A DNA stretch of 54,958 nt from an uncultured Dorea sp. (GCA_910585725.1 CAJUFA010000025.1:1-54958), one strand, 5' to 3'. Positions 1 through 9,178 are shown, counted from the first letter of the stretch. Notes: generated by a model not told the origin, from the sequence alone. Translations and numbers: made by a program.

Positions 1-2
1 AG

Positions 3-227
3 GTTCCGGGGAAAGAGAGCAAAAAGGCTTATCTGTTGGAGAAGAAACTGCCGAAGGAAGGTGTCTTAAGAGTCCTGGAGCTGGCGAAAGCGGACCGGGA
101 TGCGGGATGTCAGGTGCTGATCGTGAATATGAAGAAGAATAAAAAGTTTCAGAAGGATCAGCTTAAGGAAGACGGGTATGAAGAGATTATAGACTGTTAT
201 GCCGATTCCTGGACAGAAAACTTATAA
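3..227 (+). CDS. C-terminal fragment, HisS/HisZ-like anticodon-binding domain (5' cut by window)
   Basis: Only the last 74 codons are inside the window; the frame is open from the left edge and ends at TAA 225-227. The visible part has the alternating strand-helix pattern of a class II tRNA-synthetase anticodon-binding domain: a helix rich in Lys/Glu/Asp, the strand CQVLIVNM, a basic helix and the ending DGYEEIIDCY. The gene lies 22 bases upstream of aspS, and hisS-aspS is a classic Firmicute pair, so a histidyl-tRNA synthetase or its HisZ paralogue is the best guess. The catalytic core is outside the window, so this rests on context plus a short fragment. Confidence 0.5.
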   Translation, partial: VPGKESKKAYLLEKKLPKEGVLRVLELAKADRDAGCQVLIVNMKKNKKFQKDQLKEDGYEEIIDCYADSWTENL

Positions 228-249
228 AAGATAAAGGAGATAAAGAGAT

Positions 250-2031
250 ATGGCTGAGTCAATGCAGGGATTAAAGAGGACGCACAGATGCGCGGAACTG
301 TCCGCCGCCAATGCAGGCGAGACGGCGACCATCATGGGATGGGTACAGAAGAACAGGAATAAGGGCGGACTGGTCTTCGTCGACGTGAGAGACCGCTCCG
401 GAATCATTCAGGTGGTATTCGAGGAAGGAAAATCAGACGCGGAGTTGATAGAGAAGGCGGCCAGACTGAGAGCGGAGTTTGTTGTAGCGATTGTAGGAAG
501 AGTAGAGAAGCGTTCCGGCGCCGTCAATCAGAATCTGGCGACCGGAGAGATCGAGATTATTCCGGAGCAACTTCGGATCCTCTCCGAATCAGAGACGCCT
601 CCGTTTCCCATCGAGGAGAATTCAAAGACGAAGGAAGAGGTACGTCTGAAATACAGATATCTGGATCTTAGAAGGCCGGATCTTCAAAGGAATATGATGA
701 TGAGAAGCCGGGTTGCGACGTTGACCCGTCAGTTTCTTGCAGAAGAAGGTTTCCTTGAGATAGAGACGCCGGTGCTGATCGGAAGTACGCCGGAGGGGGC
801 TAGGGATTATCTGGTGCCGAGCCGTATCCATCAGGGACGTTTCTATGCGCTGCCGCAGTCGCCGCAGTTATTTAAGCAGTTGTTAATGTGTTCCGGGTAT
901 GACCGCTATTTTCAGATCGCGAGATGTTTCCGCGACGAGGATCTGCGCGCGGACCGGCAGCCGGAATTTACGCAGATCGATATGGAGCTGTCTTTTGTGG
1001 ACGTGGATGATGTGATTGATGTCAATGAACGTCTCCTTGCGAAGATTTTCAAAGAAGTTCTGGGTGTTGAGGTACAGCTTCCCCTTCCAAGGATGACCTG
1101 GCAGGAGGCGATGGACCGTTACGGTTCGGACAAGCCGGATATTCGTTTTGGAATGGAGCTCTGCGATGTGACCGAAGTGGTGAAAGACTGTGAGTTCGCG
1201 GTATTCAAAGGAGCGATTGAGAACGGAGGCTCCGTCCGCGGTATCAATGCCAAAGGACAGGGCGGCATGCCCCGCAAGAAGATTGATAAGCTGGTGTCCT
1301 TTGCGAAGGATTACGGTGCAAAAGGGCTTGCATATATCGCGGTTCAGGAAGACGGTACGGCGAAATCTTCTTTCGCGAAATTCATGACGGAAGAAGAGAC
1401 GGCGGCGCTGATTCAGGCTATGGGCGGAGAGAAGGGAGATCTTCTCCTCTTCGCGGCGGACAAGAATAAGGTAGTATGGGATGTGCTGGGAGCGCTCCGT
1501 CTGGAACTTGCCCGTCAGATGGAATTGCTCGATAAGAATGATTACAGGTTCTTATGGGTGACGGAATTCCCGCTGTTGGAGTGGAGTGAAGAACAGAATC
1601 GTTATACGGCGATGCACCATCCTTTCACCATGCCGATGGAGGAGGATCTTGAATTGATTGACAGCGAACCGGGCAGAGTGCGGGCGAAGGCTTATGATAT
1701 CGTATTGAACGGAAATGAGATCGGCGGCGGAAGCGTCCGAATCTTTAACCCGGAGATACAGAATAAGATGTTTGAAGTGCTTGGATTTACGCCGGAACAG
1801 GCGCAGGAGCAGTTCGGTTTCCTTTTAACGGCGTTCAAATACGGTGTTCCGCCTCATGCAGGACTTGCCTACGGGCTTGACCGTCTTGTGATGCTGATGG
1901 CAAAAGAAGACAGTATCCGCGACGTGATCGCGTTCCCGAAGGTAAAAGACGCGTCGGATCTGATGACCGAGGCGCCGACTCAGGTTGACCAGAAGCAGTT
2001 AGACGAGCTGGGTCTTAAGATCGTAGAGTAA
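250..2031 (+). CDS. aspS: aspartyl-tRNA synthetase
   Basis: This enzyme charges tRNA-Asp with aspartate in the cytoplasm. The 593-residue length is normal for the bacterial type. An N-terminal OB-fold anticodon-binding domain (about 15-110, with GWVQKNRNKGGLVFVDVRDR) is followed by the class II catalytic core: motif 2 region (RCFRDEDLRADRQPEFTQID, about 220-240), the QSPQLFKQ substrate loop near 200, the bacterial GAD insertion (about 290-420) and motif 3 (GLAYGLDRLVMLM, near 545). The ATG at 250 is preceded by AAAGGAG with normal spacing. It probably shares a transcript with the upstream synthetase-like gene. Nothing looks damaged. Confidence 0.97.
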   Translation: MAESMQGLKRTHRCAELSAANAGETATIMGWVQKNRNKGGLVFVDVRDRSGIIQVVFEEGKSDAELIEKAARLRAEFVVAIVGRVEKRSGAVNQNLATGEIEIIPEQLRILSESETPPFPIEENSKTKEEVRLKYRYLDLRRPDLQRNMMMRSRVATLTRQFLAEEGFLEIETPVLIGSTPEGARDYLVPSRIHQGRFYALPQSPQLFKQLLMCSGYDRYFQIARCFRDEDLRADRQPEFTQIDMELSFVDVDDVIDVNERLLAKIFKEVLGVEVQLPLPRMTWQEAMDRYGSDKPDIRFGMELCDVTEVVKDCEFAVFKGAIENGGSVRGINAKGQGGMPRKKIDKLVSFAKDYGAKGLAYIAVQEDGTAKSSFAKFMTEEETAALIQAMGGEKGDLLLFAADKNKVVWDVLGALRLELARQMELLDKNDYRFLWVTEFPLLEWSEEQNRYTAMHHPFTMPMEEDLELIDSEPGRVRAKAYDIVLNGNEIGGGSVRIFNPEIQNKMFEVLGFTPEQAQEQFGFLLTAFKYGVPPHAGLAYGLDRLVMLMAKEDSIRDVIAFPKVKDASDLMTEAPTQVDQKQLDELGLKIVE

Positions 2032-2050
2032 TATTGTTATAAAATTCTAC

Positions 2051-2079
2051 TTGACTTTATCGTGGTAAATTGCTAATAT
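2051..2079 (+). promoter_or_regulatory. probable sigma-A promoter of the amino-acid ABC operon
   Basis: TTGACT at 2051-2056 and TAATAT at 2074-2079 are separated by 17 bases. They lie 100 bases upstream of the binding-protein gene. The leader between the -10 and the start codon is GC-rich and contains short inverted repeats, but I recognise no riboswitch class in it. Confidence 0.6.
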
Positions 2080-2181
2080 AGTAGCGTGCCGCGTGAAACA
2101 GGCGCAGTATGCAGACGAATCGCTGCCGTACGGGCAGGATGTTTTATGCGGCGGAAAAAATAAGGTTGAGGTGAGAATTTT

Positions 2182-3021
2182 ATGAAAAAGTGGATTACAA
2201 TTTTATTAACGGCGGCAATGATATTATCCCTGGGGGCGTGCGGCAATTCAGGTTCGGATAAGGATTCCGGCGCAGACGCTTCTTCCGGCTCTGATGCTTC
2301 TGCTGATTCCAGCGGAAGCGATATGGAGTATGTGAAGGAGAAGGGAAAGCTGGTTATCGGTATTACAGATTTTGAACCTATGGATTACAAAGGGGACGAC
2401 GACGAGTGGATCGGCTTTGACGCGGATATGGCGAAAGCATTCGCAGCCAGCCTGGGGGTCGAGGCAGAGTTTGTTGAGATTGACTGGGATAATAAGATCA
2501 TGGAATTGGACGGTAAGACTATTGACTGTGTATGGAACGGTATGACGCTTACCAGCGAAGTGACCAGTTCGATGGAGTGTTCGAATGCATATTGCAACAA
2601 TGCCCAGGTAGTGATTGTTTCGTCTGACGTTGCGGACAAGTATCAGGATAAGGACAGTCTGTCTGATCTTTCCTTTGCCGTAGAAGCAGGAAGCGCGGGT
2701 GAGGACGCCGTGGAGAGCTTAGAGCTTGAGTTCACATCTGTGAAAGCACAGGCCGACGCCCTGATGGAAGTTGCGGCAGGTACGTCCGACGCGGCGGTGA
2801 TCGACTCTCTGATGGCGGCGGCCATGGTAGGCGAGGGAACCGGATATGCGGATCTTACATATACCTGCGGATTAAACGATGAAGAGTACGGCGTGGGATT
2901 CCGCAAAGGCTCTGATCTTGCAGAGGCATTGAACGAATTCTTCGCGTCCAGCTATGAGGACGGAAGCATGATGGAGTGCGCCGAGAAATACGGCGTTCAG
3001 GCGGCGATCATTGAGCAGTAA
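2182..3021 (+). CDS. amino-acid ABC transporter substrate-binding lipoprotein
   Basis: The protein is predicted to bind a polar or charged amino acid outside the membrane and deliver it to the permease encoded next. A lipoprotein signal peptide ends in the lipobox LGAC (Cys20), followed by a Ser/Asp/Gly-rich tether to about residue 50. The mature part is a family 3 (GlnH/FliY-type) solute-binding domain with the early block KLVIGITDFEPMDYK, then WIGFDADMAKAFAASLGV. The next two genes supply the permease and ATPase, making a complete three-gene importer. The substrate cannot be read from sequence; a polar amino acid or cystine is plausible. Confidence 0.92.
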   Translation: MKKWITILLTAAMILSLGACGNSGSDKDSGADASSGSDASADSSGSDMEYVKEKGKLVIGITDFEPMDYKGDDDEWIGFDADMAKAFAASLGVEAEFVEIDWDNKIMELDGKTIDCVWNGMTLTSEVTSSMECSNAYCNNAQVVIVSSDVADKYQDKDSLSDLSFAVEAGSAGEDAVESLELEFTSVKAQADALMEVAAGTSDAAVIDSLMAAAMVGEGTGYADLTYTCGLNDEEYGVGFRKGSDLAEALNEFFASSYEDGSMMECAEKYGVQAAIIEQ

Positions 3022-3056
3022 AGAAGGGGAATCAAAAGAGAAAGCAGGATACAGAT

Positions 3057-3743
3057 ATGGGACAGATCATGGAACAGATGCCGATAGTTGTAGATGCATT
3101 GAACGTCGGTTTCTTACAGACGTTAAAACTATTTTTTGTCACATTGATCGGTGCATTCCCTCTGGGACTTGTGATTGCATTCGGTTCGATGTCGAGGTTT
3201 CGGCCCCTTAGTTATCTTAGTAAATTTGTCGTCTGGATCATACGGGGAACGCCTCTGATGATCCAGCTCCTGATCATTTACTACTTTCCGGGGCTGGTAC
3301 TTCATAATCCCATCTGGGGAGGCGGAGAGGCGGGCCGTTTTTTAGCGGCGTCGGTCTCGTTCATATTGAATTATGCGTGCTATTTCTCGGAGATCTATCG
3401 GGGCGGCATCCAGGGAGTGCCTGTCGGACAGGAAGAAGCAGGGCTCGTGCTTGGTATGACGAGGAGTCAGATATTCTTTAGGATTACGCTGCTGCAGATG
3501 ATCAAGCGTATCGTTCCGCCTATGTCCAATGAGATTATAACGCTGGTGAAGGATACTTCTCTGGCACGGATCATTGCGCTGCAGGAGATCATCTGGGCAG
3601 GGCAGGCATTCATGAAGGGTTCTCATGGGATCTCCGGGGCGATCTGGCCGCTGTTTTTCACGGCAGTTTACTATCTGATATTCAACGGTATCCTGACGAT
3701 GCTGCTGGGGCGGCTGGAGAGAAAGCTTGATTATTTCAGATAG
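3057..3743 (+). CDS. polar amino-acid ABC transporter permease (HisM/GlnP type)
   Basis: This is the membrane channel subunit of the importer. The 228-residue protein has about five transmembrane helices, including one at roughly 20-45. The family signature for contact with the ATPase is present (EIYRGGIQGVPVGQEEAG, about 122-139), as is the typical C-terminal half with NEIITLVKDTSLA. The length is usual for His/Glu/Gln permeases. A single permease gene suggests a homodimer. It lies between the binding protein (35-base gap) and the ATPase (15 bases to its likely start). Confidence 0.93.
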   Translation: MGQIMEQMPIVVDALNVGFLQTLKLFFVTLIGAFPLGLVIAFGSMSRFRPLSYLSKFVVWIIRGTPLMIQLLIIYYFPGLVLHNPIWGGGEAGRFLAASVSFILNYACYFSEIYRGGIQGVPVGQEEAGLVLGMTRSQIFFRITLLQMIKRIVPPMSNEIITLVKDTSLARIIALQEIIWAGQAFMKGSHGISGAIWPLFFTAVYYLIFNGILTMLLGRLERKLDYFR

Positions 3744-3758
3744 AGGAGGGTGGATGTG

Positions 3759-4541
3759 ATGGCAATCTTAGAGGCAGAACATATATGTAAATCTTTCAGC
3801 CGCACGGAGGCGCTTAGGGATATCAGCTTTTCGCTGGAAAAGGGGCAGGCGCTCTCTATCATAGGATCTTCCGGAAGCGGGAAGACGACCCTGCTCCGCT
3901 GTCTGAATTTCCTGGAGACGCCGGATAAAGGAATTATTCGGGTAAATAATGAGGTGCTGTTTGACGCGGAGGATCCATCCACAAGGCAGGAGTCGGCAAT
4001 CCGCAAGAAGAGGCTGCATTTCGGCCTGGTATTCCAGTCCTTTAATCTGTTTCCGCAGTATACGGCGATTCAGAATGTGATGCTGGCAAGGGAGCTCCTG
4101 GCATCGGAGCAGGCGGATTATAAGGCAAGGAAGAAGGAGATACAGGAAGAGATCCGGGCAGAAGCGGAATTACTTCTTATGAAAATGGGACTGTCTAACC
4201 GTAGGGACAATTACCCCCATCAGCTTTCGGGGGGACAGTGTCAGCGCGTCGCCATTGCGAGAGCGTTGGCGCTGAAGCCGGATATCCTGTGCTTTGACGA
4301 GCCGACCTCTGCGTTGGATCCGGAATTGACCGGGGAAGTCCTGAAGGTGATACGGGAATTGGCTGACGACAATACTACGATGGTAATCGTAACTCACGAG
4401 ATGGCGTTTGCAAGAGACGTGGCGGATCATGTGATATTCATGGACGACGGCAGTATCGTGGAACAGGGAGATCCGATACAGGTATTCGAGCATCCTGCGG
4501 AGGAACGGACCCGGCAGTTCTTATCAAAAGTGACTATTTAG
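3759..4541 (+). CDS. amino-acid ABC transporter ATP-binding protein (GlnQ type)
   Basis: This ATPase drives the importer encoded by the two preceding genes. Walker A (GSSGSGKTT), the signature LSGGQCQRVAIARAL, Walker B (ILCFDEPTSALDP) and the switch histidine region (VIVTHEM) are all intact. The frame is open from a GTG at 3750, but the strong GAGGAGG at 3743-3749 overlaps that codon and sits nine bases before ATG 3759, so I chose 3759. It is the last gene of the operon, followed by the hairpin terminator at 4575. Confidence 0.94.
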   Translation: MAILEAEHICKSFSRTEALRDISFSLEKGQALSIIGSSGSGKTTLLRCLNFLETPDKGIIRVNNEVLFDAEDPSTRQESAIRKKRLHFGLVFQSFNLFPQYTAIQNVMLARELLASEQADYKARKKEIQEEIRAEAELLLMKMGLSNRRDNYPHQLSGGQCQRVAIARALALKPDILCFDEPTSALDPELTGEVLKVIRELADDNTTMVIVTHEMAFARDVADHVIFMDDGSIVEQGDPIQVFEHPAEERTRQFLSKVTI

Positions 4542-4574
4542 AATAGAGAGAGAAGTCTTTGACTTTATGAGAGT

Positions 4575-4630
4575 CAAGTATATCAGATCTTCAAACCGGC
4601 CGTGAGAAGATCTGATATACTTGATTTTTA
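4575..4630 (+). terminator. rho-independent terminator of the amino-acid ABC operon
   Basis: A perfect 18-bp inverted repeat (4575-4592 with 4606-4623) has a 13-base loop and is followed by ATTTTTAA on the plus strand. The opposite side has no U-tract, so it mainly serves the plus-strand operon. It also separates that operon from the convergent purC gene. Confidence 0.88.
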
Positions 4631-4657
4631 ATATTAATAATGCTTTTTATATCGATG

Positions 4658-5521
4658 CTATACCAATTTTTCTCCGGTCAGCATCTCATATCCCTGCAGA
4701 TATTTATCGATCGTCTTCTCAACGATGTCCTCCGGCAGCGTCCAGTCGTTTCCTGGGTTTGCTTTCAGCCAGTCCCGGGCGAACTGCTTGTCAAAGGACG
4801 GCTGTCCGTGTCCCGGTTCGTATACGTCTGCAGGCCAGAAGCGGGAACTGTCCGGCGTCAGCATCTCGTCGCCGATCACGAGATTTCCGTTTTCATCCAG
4901 ACCGAACTCAAACTTCGTATCCGCGATGATGATGCCGCGGGTAAGAGCGTAGTCCGCGCACTTTTTATAGAGGGCCAGGGTGCAGTCGCGAAGTTTCGCC
5001 GCATATTCTTCTCCTTTTCCCGGGAAATATTTTTCCAGGTGGGCGATGCTCTGCTCATAAGAGATATTTTCGTCGTGATCTCCGATCTCGGCTTTTGTGG
5101 ACGGCGTATAGATGGGCTCCGGAAGTTTGTCGGATTCCTTCAGTCCTTCCGGCAGACGGATGCCGCAGACGGCGCCGTCTTTCTGATAACTTGCCCAACC
5201 GCTTCCGGTGATATAGCCGCGGACAATACATTCGATAGGAAGCATCTCAAGTTTCTTACACATCATACTGTTTCCGTCAAACTGTGGAGTTTGGAAAAAT
5301 TCAGGCATATCCTTCACATTTGTGGAAAGCATATGATTGGGGAGGATATCCTTAGTCATGTCGAACCAGAATCTGGACATTTGTGTAAGGACGCAGCCTT
5401 TCTTAGTCACATCATTCTTCAGAATAACGTCGAAACAGCTGATACGGTCGGTGGCAACCATGATCAGGCTGTCGCCGTTGTCATAGATTTCGCGTACTTT
5501 ACCTTCTTTGATTGGTTTCAT
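4658..5521 (-). CDS. purC: phosphoribosylaminoimidazole-succinocarboxamide synthase (SAICAR synthetase)
   Basis: PurC joins aspartate to CAIR to give SAICAR in de novo purine synthesis. The 287-residue protein begins MKPIKEGKVREIYD, the typical PurC glycine-lysine ATP-binding start. It also has ATDRISCFD (about 28-36), GSGWASYQ and the substrate-binding ADTKFEFGLD with DEMLTPDSSRFW near 200. The frame is open a further 52 codons upstream, but a GAGAGG motif eight bases before the ATG at 5521 and family alignment both mark that start. It stands alone, away from other pur genes. Its leader (5522-5640) holds two short inverted repeats but no purine riboswitch that I recognise. Confidence 0.96.
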   Translation of the reverse strand: MKPIKEGKVREIYDNGDSLIMVATDRISCFDVILKNDVTKKGCVLTQMSRFWFDMTKDILPNHMLSTNVKDMPEFFQTPQFDGNSMMCKKLEMLPIECIVRGYITGSGWASYQKDGAVCGIRLPEGLKESDKLPEPIYTPSTKAEIGDHDENISYEQSIAHLEKYFPGKGEEYAAKLRDCTLALYKKCADYALTRGIIIADTKFEFGLDENGNLVIGDEMLTPDSSRFWPADVYEPGHGQPSFDKQFARDWLKANPGNDWTLPEDIVEKTIDKYLQGYEMLTGEKLV

Positions 5522-5640
5522 GTTGTATACCTCTCTTGTTAGATTATTATTTGGAAATTTACTGCTGTTTTCGCAGAAAACCTGCTGACAAGTTTTGTCA
5601 TCATATATAGATAAACAGATTTTAGAAAAAAAATCAAGTG

Positions 5641-6990
5641 TTATTGCAGTGGAAACCAAAGTTCTACTTCGAACCATTCTTGTTTCTGACGTACTTTTAT
5701 CTCACCGTCCAGCAGCCGTATCATCCGGTCAACGTTTTTCAGGCCGATATTGTTATTGTCTGTAGAGGAATCTTCATTCTTTATGGCGTTCGTGATAGAA
5801 ACGATATAATTAGATCCCTGTATCTGTTCGGATACCGATACAGGTACATTCTTATTCCCGTACTTTAAAATATTGGAGAAGAGGTTGTTGAAGATTCGTT
5901 TAAGCATAGTCTTGTCGCTAAGCAGCGTCCCGGTAGCTTCTGTCTGGTATGTGTTTGTGGTAAATCCCGTGAGTCTGATAAAATCACAGTTTTCTGTCAG
6001 GCATTGCCGGATAAAATCTGTGGAAAGCCGTATAAGGTTTGGAGTTTCTTCTTCTTCAGCCACAAGCGCATATTCGAACATCCGATCCGTCAAGTCCTTG
6101 ATATCTTCGGTCTTTTTGAGACACCGGTCCAGATATATTTCCTGTGATCGGGGATTTTTTTTGTACTTTATGACTTCCAGATATCCTTTTAAGATTGTAA
6201 GTGGAGTCCGAAGGTCGTGGGAGAGCGCGGTGATCAGATCCTGATTTGCCTGACGGCTTTCCTGTTCCTTCTGGATATGGTCATGTAAAGATTCTCTTAA
6301 AAGATCTAACTCCTGCGACAGGATACCGATCTCGTCTTTGCCGTAATCAGGCAGCGAGTGGGTCAGGTCGCCGGCAGACATAAGCAGAATCTCATCTTTT
6401 AAAACAAGGATCTGCCGCATCTTCGTATTTAAAAAAAAGAGGACGATGCTGAGGAAAAGGGCGACCGACAGAAAGAGGCAGACGAGCATATAGGGATATA
6501 TGTATAGAACTCTCTGGTAATTGTACACCATGATCTGAGCGATTCCGTTCGCGAATTCCAATGGAAATTCATAGATAAATTCCCCCTCTCCGCCGGTAAG
6601 GCGGTATCCCAGATTAAAAAGAACGGAAAAGGTATTATTATCCATGAAGGACGGATATCTTCCCGCACGATACAGACCGTCTTCCAGACCATAGATATAG
6701 ATGCCGTTGTATTCATCGGCAAGGTTAAGGAAGGGCTCTAAGGCTTTTACTGATTCGACGTCGTCTTCAGATTCCGGAATATTATAATGCAAAGCTTCTT
6801 TAGCAAGCGTGTCCCGGAATTTCTCGTCGTCTATCTGTGTGCGTAAGATTTTCATCTGCGTTACGGCTTCGAAGAAATTCCATTTATTTTGCCACATGAC
6901 TTCGAAGAAAGCCGAAGCGATAAGTATTGCGCACATGATTACAACTGCAGATTGTGTGCGGATCTTTAGGTCTTTAAATCGTCTAATCAC
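5641..6990 (-). CDS. membrane sensor histidine kinase
   Basis: This is the sensor partner of the response regulator encoded upstream, with which it overlaps by eight bases. The 449-residue protein has a TM helix near 13-33, an extracytoplasmic sensor region of about 130 residues, a second TM near 163-188, a HAMP-like linker, and a HisKA domain with phospho-acceptor His258 in ALSHDLRTPLT. The ATPase domain has the N-box NNLFSNILKYG and a G-box in NNNIGLKNVDRM. The region between these boxes is short, as in VanS/BceS-like kinases. The signal is unknown; position suggests an envelope cue. Confidence 0.93.
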   Translation of the reverse strand: MIRRFKDLKIRTQSAVVIMCAILIASAFFEVMWQNKWNFFEAVTQMKILRTQIDDEKFRDTLAKEALHYNIPESEDDVESVKALEPFLNLADEYNGIYIYGLEDGLYRAGRYPSFMDNNTFSVLFNLGYRLTGGEGEFIYEFPLEFANGIAQIMVYNYQRVLYIYPYMLVCLFLSVALFLSIVLFFLNTKMRQILVLKDEILLMSAGDLTHSLPDYGKDEIGILSQELDLLRESLHDHIQKEQESRQANQDLITALSHDLRTPLTILKGYLEVIKYKKNPRSQEIYLDRCLKKTEDIKDLTDRMFEYALVAEEEETPNLIRLSTDFIRQCLTENCDFIRLTGFTTNTYQTEATGTLLSDKTMLKRIFNNLFSNILKYGNKNVPVSVSEQIQGSNYIVSITNAIKNEDSSTDNNNIGLKNVDRMIRLLDGEIKVRQKQEWFEVELWFPLQ

Positions 6991-7717
6991 AGCGGTACCC
7001 CTTTCCCCAGACGGTCTTGATCAGCGTCGGATTCTTTGGATCCTTTTCAATCTTAAGGCGCAGATTACGAATGTGTACCATGACCGTGTTGTTAGCTCCA
7101 CGATAGTAAGGTTCGTTCCACACAGACTCGTAGAGGCGCTGTGCGGAGAAGATCTGGCGGCGGTGTTTCACCAGGAGGAGAAGCATAGCATATTCCGTAT
7201 CCGTCAGTATAAGAGGACTGCCGTCGGAGACAACCTCTTCTTGCGCTTCGTTGATCGTAAGATGGTGGAAGAGCAGAGGCTCTTTTGACCGGTCTGCAGA
7301 CGAAGCGAAAGTCGATATGTCCGGATCAGACGCATCCTTTCCGCGGTAAACCTGATAGCGGCGGATCAGCGCCTTGGCGCGGTTTATGAGTTCATTATAG
7401 GAAAATGGCTTGGCAAGAAAATCATCGCCGCCGCTTGAGAAGCCAAGGGTCTTATCACTGTCCTTGGTGCGCGCGCTTAAGAACAGGATGGGGGCGTTGC
7501 TGTTTTTGCGGATCTCAATGCAGGTCTGGTAGCCGTTAATACCCGGTATCATAATGTCGAGAATGATCAGATCGAAGGAAATTTCACGGGTAAGCTTAAG
7601 GGCAGTCTGTCCGTCGCCGGCTTCTTCGGTGTCAAATCCTTCTCCCTCCAATAAGATCCGGACGATTTCCCGGATCTCAGGATTATCGTCTACAATTAAG
7701 ATGCGTGATGTCTCCAT
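6983..7717 (-). CDS. OmpR/VanR-family response regulator
   Basis: The 244-residue protein has a receiver domain with acceptor Asp54 (LIILDIMIPG), the acidic pair DD near the N-terminus and the conserved Lys in FLAKPFSY. A winged-helix DNA-binding domain follows (TDTEYAMLLLL, then NNTVMVHIRNLRLKIE and WGKGYRCD). ATG 7717 is preceded by GAGAGGAA. Its upstream region carries TTAAGA direct repeats at helical spacing, which suggests autoregulation and possible control of the divergent yfhO-like genes. Confidence 0.94.
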   Translation of the reverse strand: METSRILIVDDNPEIREIVRILLEGEGFDTEEAGDGQTALKLTREISFDLIILDIMIPGINGYQTCIEIRKNSNAPILFLSARTKDSDKTLGFSSGGDDFLAKPFSYNELINRAKALIRRYQVYRGKDASDPDISTFASSADRSKEPLLFHHLTINEAQEEVVSDGSPLILTDTEYAMLLLLVKHRRQIFSAQRLYESVWNEPYYRGANNTVMVHIRNLRLKIEKDPKNPTLIKTVWGKGYRCD

Positions 7718-7749
7718 ATTTATGTATTCCTCTCGTAATAGTCTATCTT

Positions 7750-7822
7750 AGTATAACAGTTTTTTTGAAATCCTTAGAAGTTCTTAAGAATTTTTAAGAT
7801 TTATTTTTGCCGATTTTTAAGA
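7750..7822. promoter_or_regulatory. putative response-regulator operator in the divergent region
   Basis: TTAAGA occurs at 7784-7789, 7794-7799 and 7817-7822, with a degenerate TTAGAA at 7774-7779. The spacings are 10, 10 and 23 bases, about one and two helical turns, as expected for OmpR-family tandem binding. On the minus strand a TATACT (plus-strand AGTATA 7750-7755) could be the -10 of the regulator gene. The repeats then cover its weak -35 position, typical of activator-dependent promoters. Binding is inferred. Confidence 0.5.
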
Positions 7823-7901
7823 TATGCGGAGTAAGGTATATCCGTAAAGGGAAGAATAATATCGGAGTGAAAAGGGAAGACGATGACGGAGGAATACAAA
7901 G

Positions 7902-9152
7902 ATGAGGAGAATAAGCGCTGTGAATCCGTACGTTAAGAAGAAATCGGATGCTTTAAGAAAAGTAAAAATATATGTGGTCTTATCTGTGTTAACCATGACG
8001 TTTTGTTACGTGTTCTGTCTGCGTTACGGCGTATTTGGCGCGAAAGTAGACTGGATCAGCCAGCACAGCGTTCTGCCGGATTATTTCCGGAGACAGTTCT
8101 ACGCTACGGGAGAATTATTTCCGGAATTTGCCGCTAATATCGGCGGCGGGCAGAATGTTTATCATTTTGCGTATTATGGGTTATACAGTCCGGTTCTGAT
8201 ACTTTCTTATCTGCTTCCCTTTGTGAAGATGGCAGATTATATGATGGCGATTCAGATGATAAGTCTGGCCGCGTCGGTGATTTTGATGTTTACATGGCTC
8301 GAAAGACAAGGATTTCAGGAGAAGATCTGTATCGGCGTGTCGACGGTGTTTCTATTGTCCGGACCGATGATATTTCATTCTTATAACCAGATCATGTTTG
8401 TGAATTATATGCCCTTCCTTCTGAGCGGGCTGATGGGAGTAGATCGCTATTTTGACAAGGAATTAAAAGAATTTTCTCAAAGAAGGAAGACGGAAAACCA
8501 GAAGATAAAACTCCCGGCGGATCGGAAGCGGGGGGCGGATATCGGGAGGTATGCCGTAAGGCGGGACGGCATGCTTACGGTCAGTATCTTCTTTATGATC
8601 ATGACCAGTTTTTACTTTAGTATCGGCGGGATGTTGGTACTGGTGTTATATGGAATCAACCGCTATCTTATGAATTGCGAAGATAGAGGGGAGACGTTTA
8701 CTCTGAGAGGATTCCTTGCAGAAGGGATAAGATTCGTGCTTCCTTTCGCGACGGCCGTGCTGACGAGCGGAGTTCTGCTGGCGCCGACGGCATGCGCCCT
8801 GACGGGACGGGAAAGCGGAGGAGCAGGTATAAACCTTGGAAGTCTTCTGACTCCCAGGATATCTGCGTCGAGGTTCTGCTATTCTGCTTATGGCGTTGGT
8901 CTGACGACCCTTTCTCTGACGGCTCTGGTCGCTATGATTTTGGGAAAGAAGCTGCATGAAAGAGTATTGGCGCTTAGCGTCATGACCGTACTGACGGTTC
9001 CGCTATTTGCTTATCTGATGAATGGCGGACTGTATGTGAGAGATAAGGTGATGATTCCGTTTCTGCCGCTTATATGCTATGTTCTTGCGTACTATCTGGA
9101 GCATCTGGTCGTTATGCAGGAGGGTGTCGGAGTCCGGTCGGTCAGAAATTAG
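7902..9152 (+). CDS. YfhO-family membrane protein, N-terminal half (split)
   Basis: The 416-residue protein matches the first half of YfhO-type (GT-C fold) membrane proteins, which in Gram-positives help glycosylate lipoteichoic acid or other wall polymers. It has about nine predicted TM helices and the characteristic early loop with DWISQH and FAANIGGGQNVYHFAYYG. It ends at TAG 9150-9152 just where a full-length family member would continue into its second membrane block. A basic, probably cytoplasmic loop lies near 187-215. The remaining half appears in another frame in the next gene, so this may be a natural split or a decayed gene. Confidence 0.7.
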   Translation: MRRISAVNPYVKKKSDALRKVKIYVVLSVLTMTFCYVFCLRYGVFGAKVDWISQHSVLPDYFRRQFYATGELFPEFAANIGGGQNVYHFAYYGLYSPVLILSYLLPFVKMADYMMAIQMISLAASVILMFTWLERQGFQEKICIGVSTVFLLSGPMIFHSYNQIMFVNYMPFLLSGLMGVDRYFDKELKEFSQRRKTENQKIKLPADRKRGADIGRYAVRRDGMLTVSIFFMIMTSFYFSIGGMLVLVLYGINRYLMNCEDRGETFTLRGFLAEGIRFVLPFATAVLTSGVLLAPTACALTGRESGGAGINLGSLLTPRISASRFCYSAYGVGLTTLSLTALVAMILGKKLHERVLALSVMTVLTVPLFAYLMNGGLYVRDKVMIPFLPLICYVLAYYLEHLVVMQEGVGVRSVRN

Positions 9153-9178
9153 ACTAAAGTTTTATTATAATTCAAAGG

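Noticed and set aside
2080..2181. GC-rich leader before the amino-acid-binding protein as a possible riboswitch or T-box
   Set aside because: I could not find the conserved elements of any known class; only short inverted repeats are visible.
4640..5542. 300-codon open frame on the plus strand opposite purC
   Set aside because: It is antisense to a well-supported gene, has no family features or ribosome binding site, and is best seen as a shadow of purC codon use.
5522..5640. Inverted repeats in the purC leader as a purine riboswitch
   Set aside because: The three-way-junction and conserved loops of purine or PRPP riboswitches are not recognisable.
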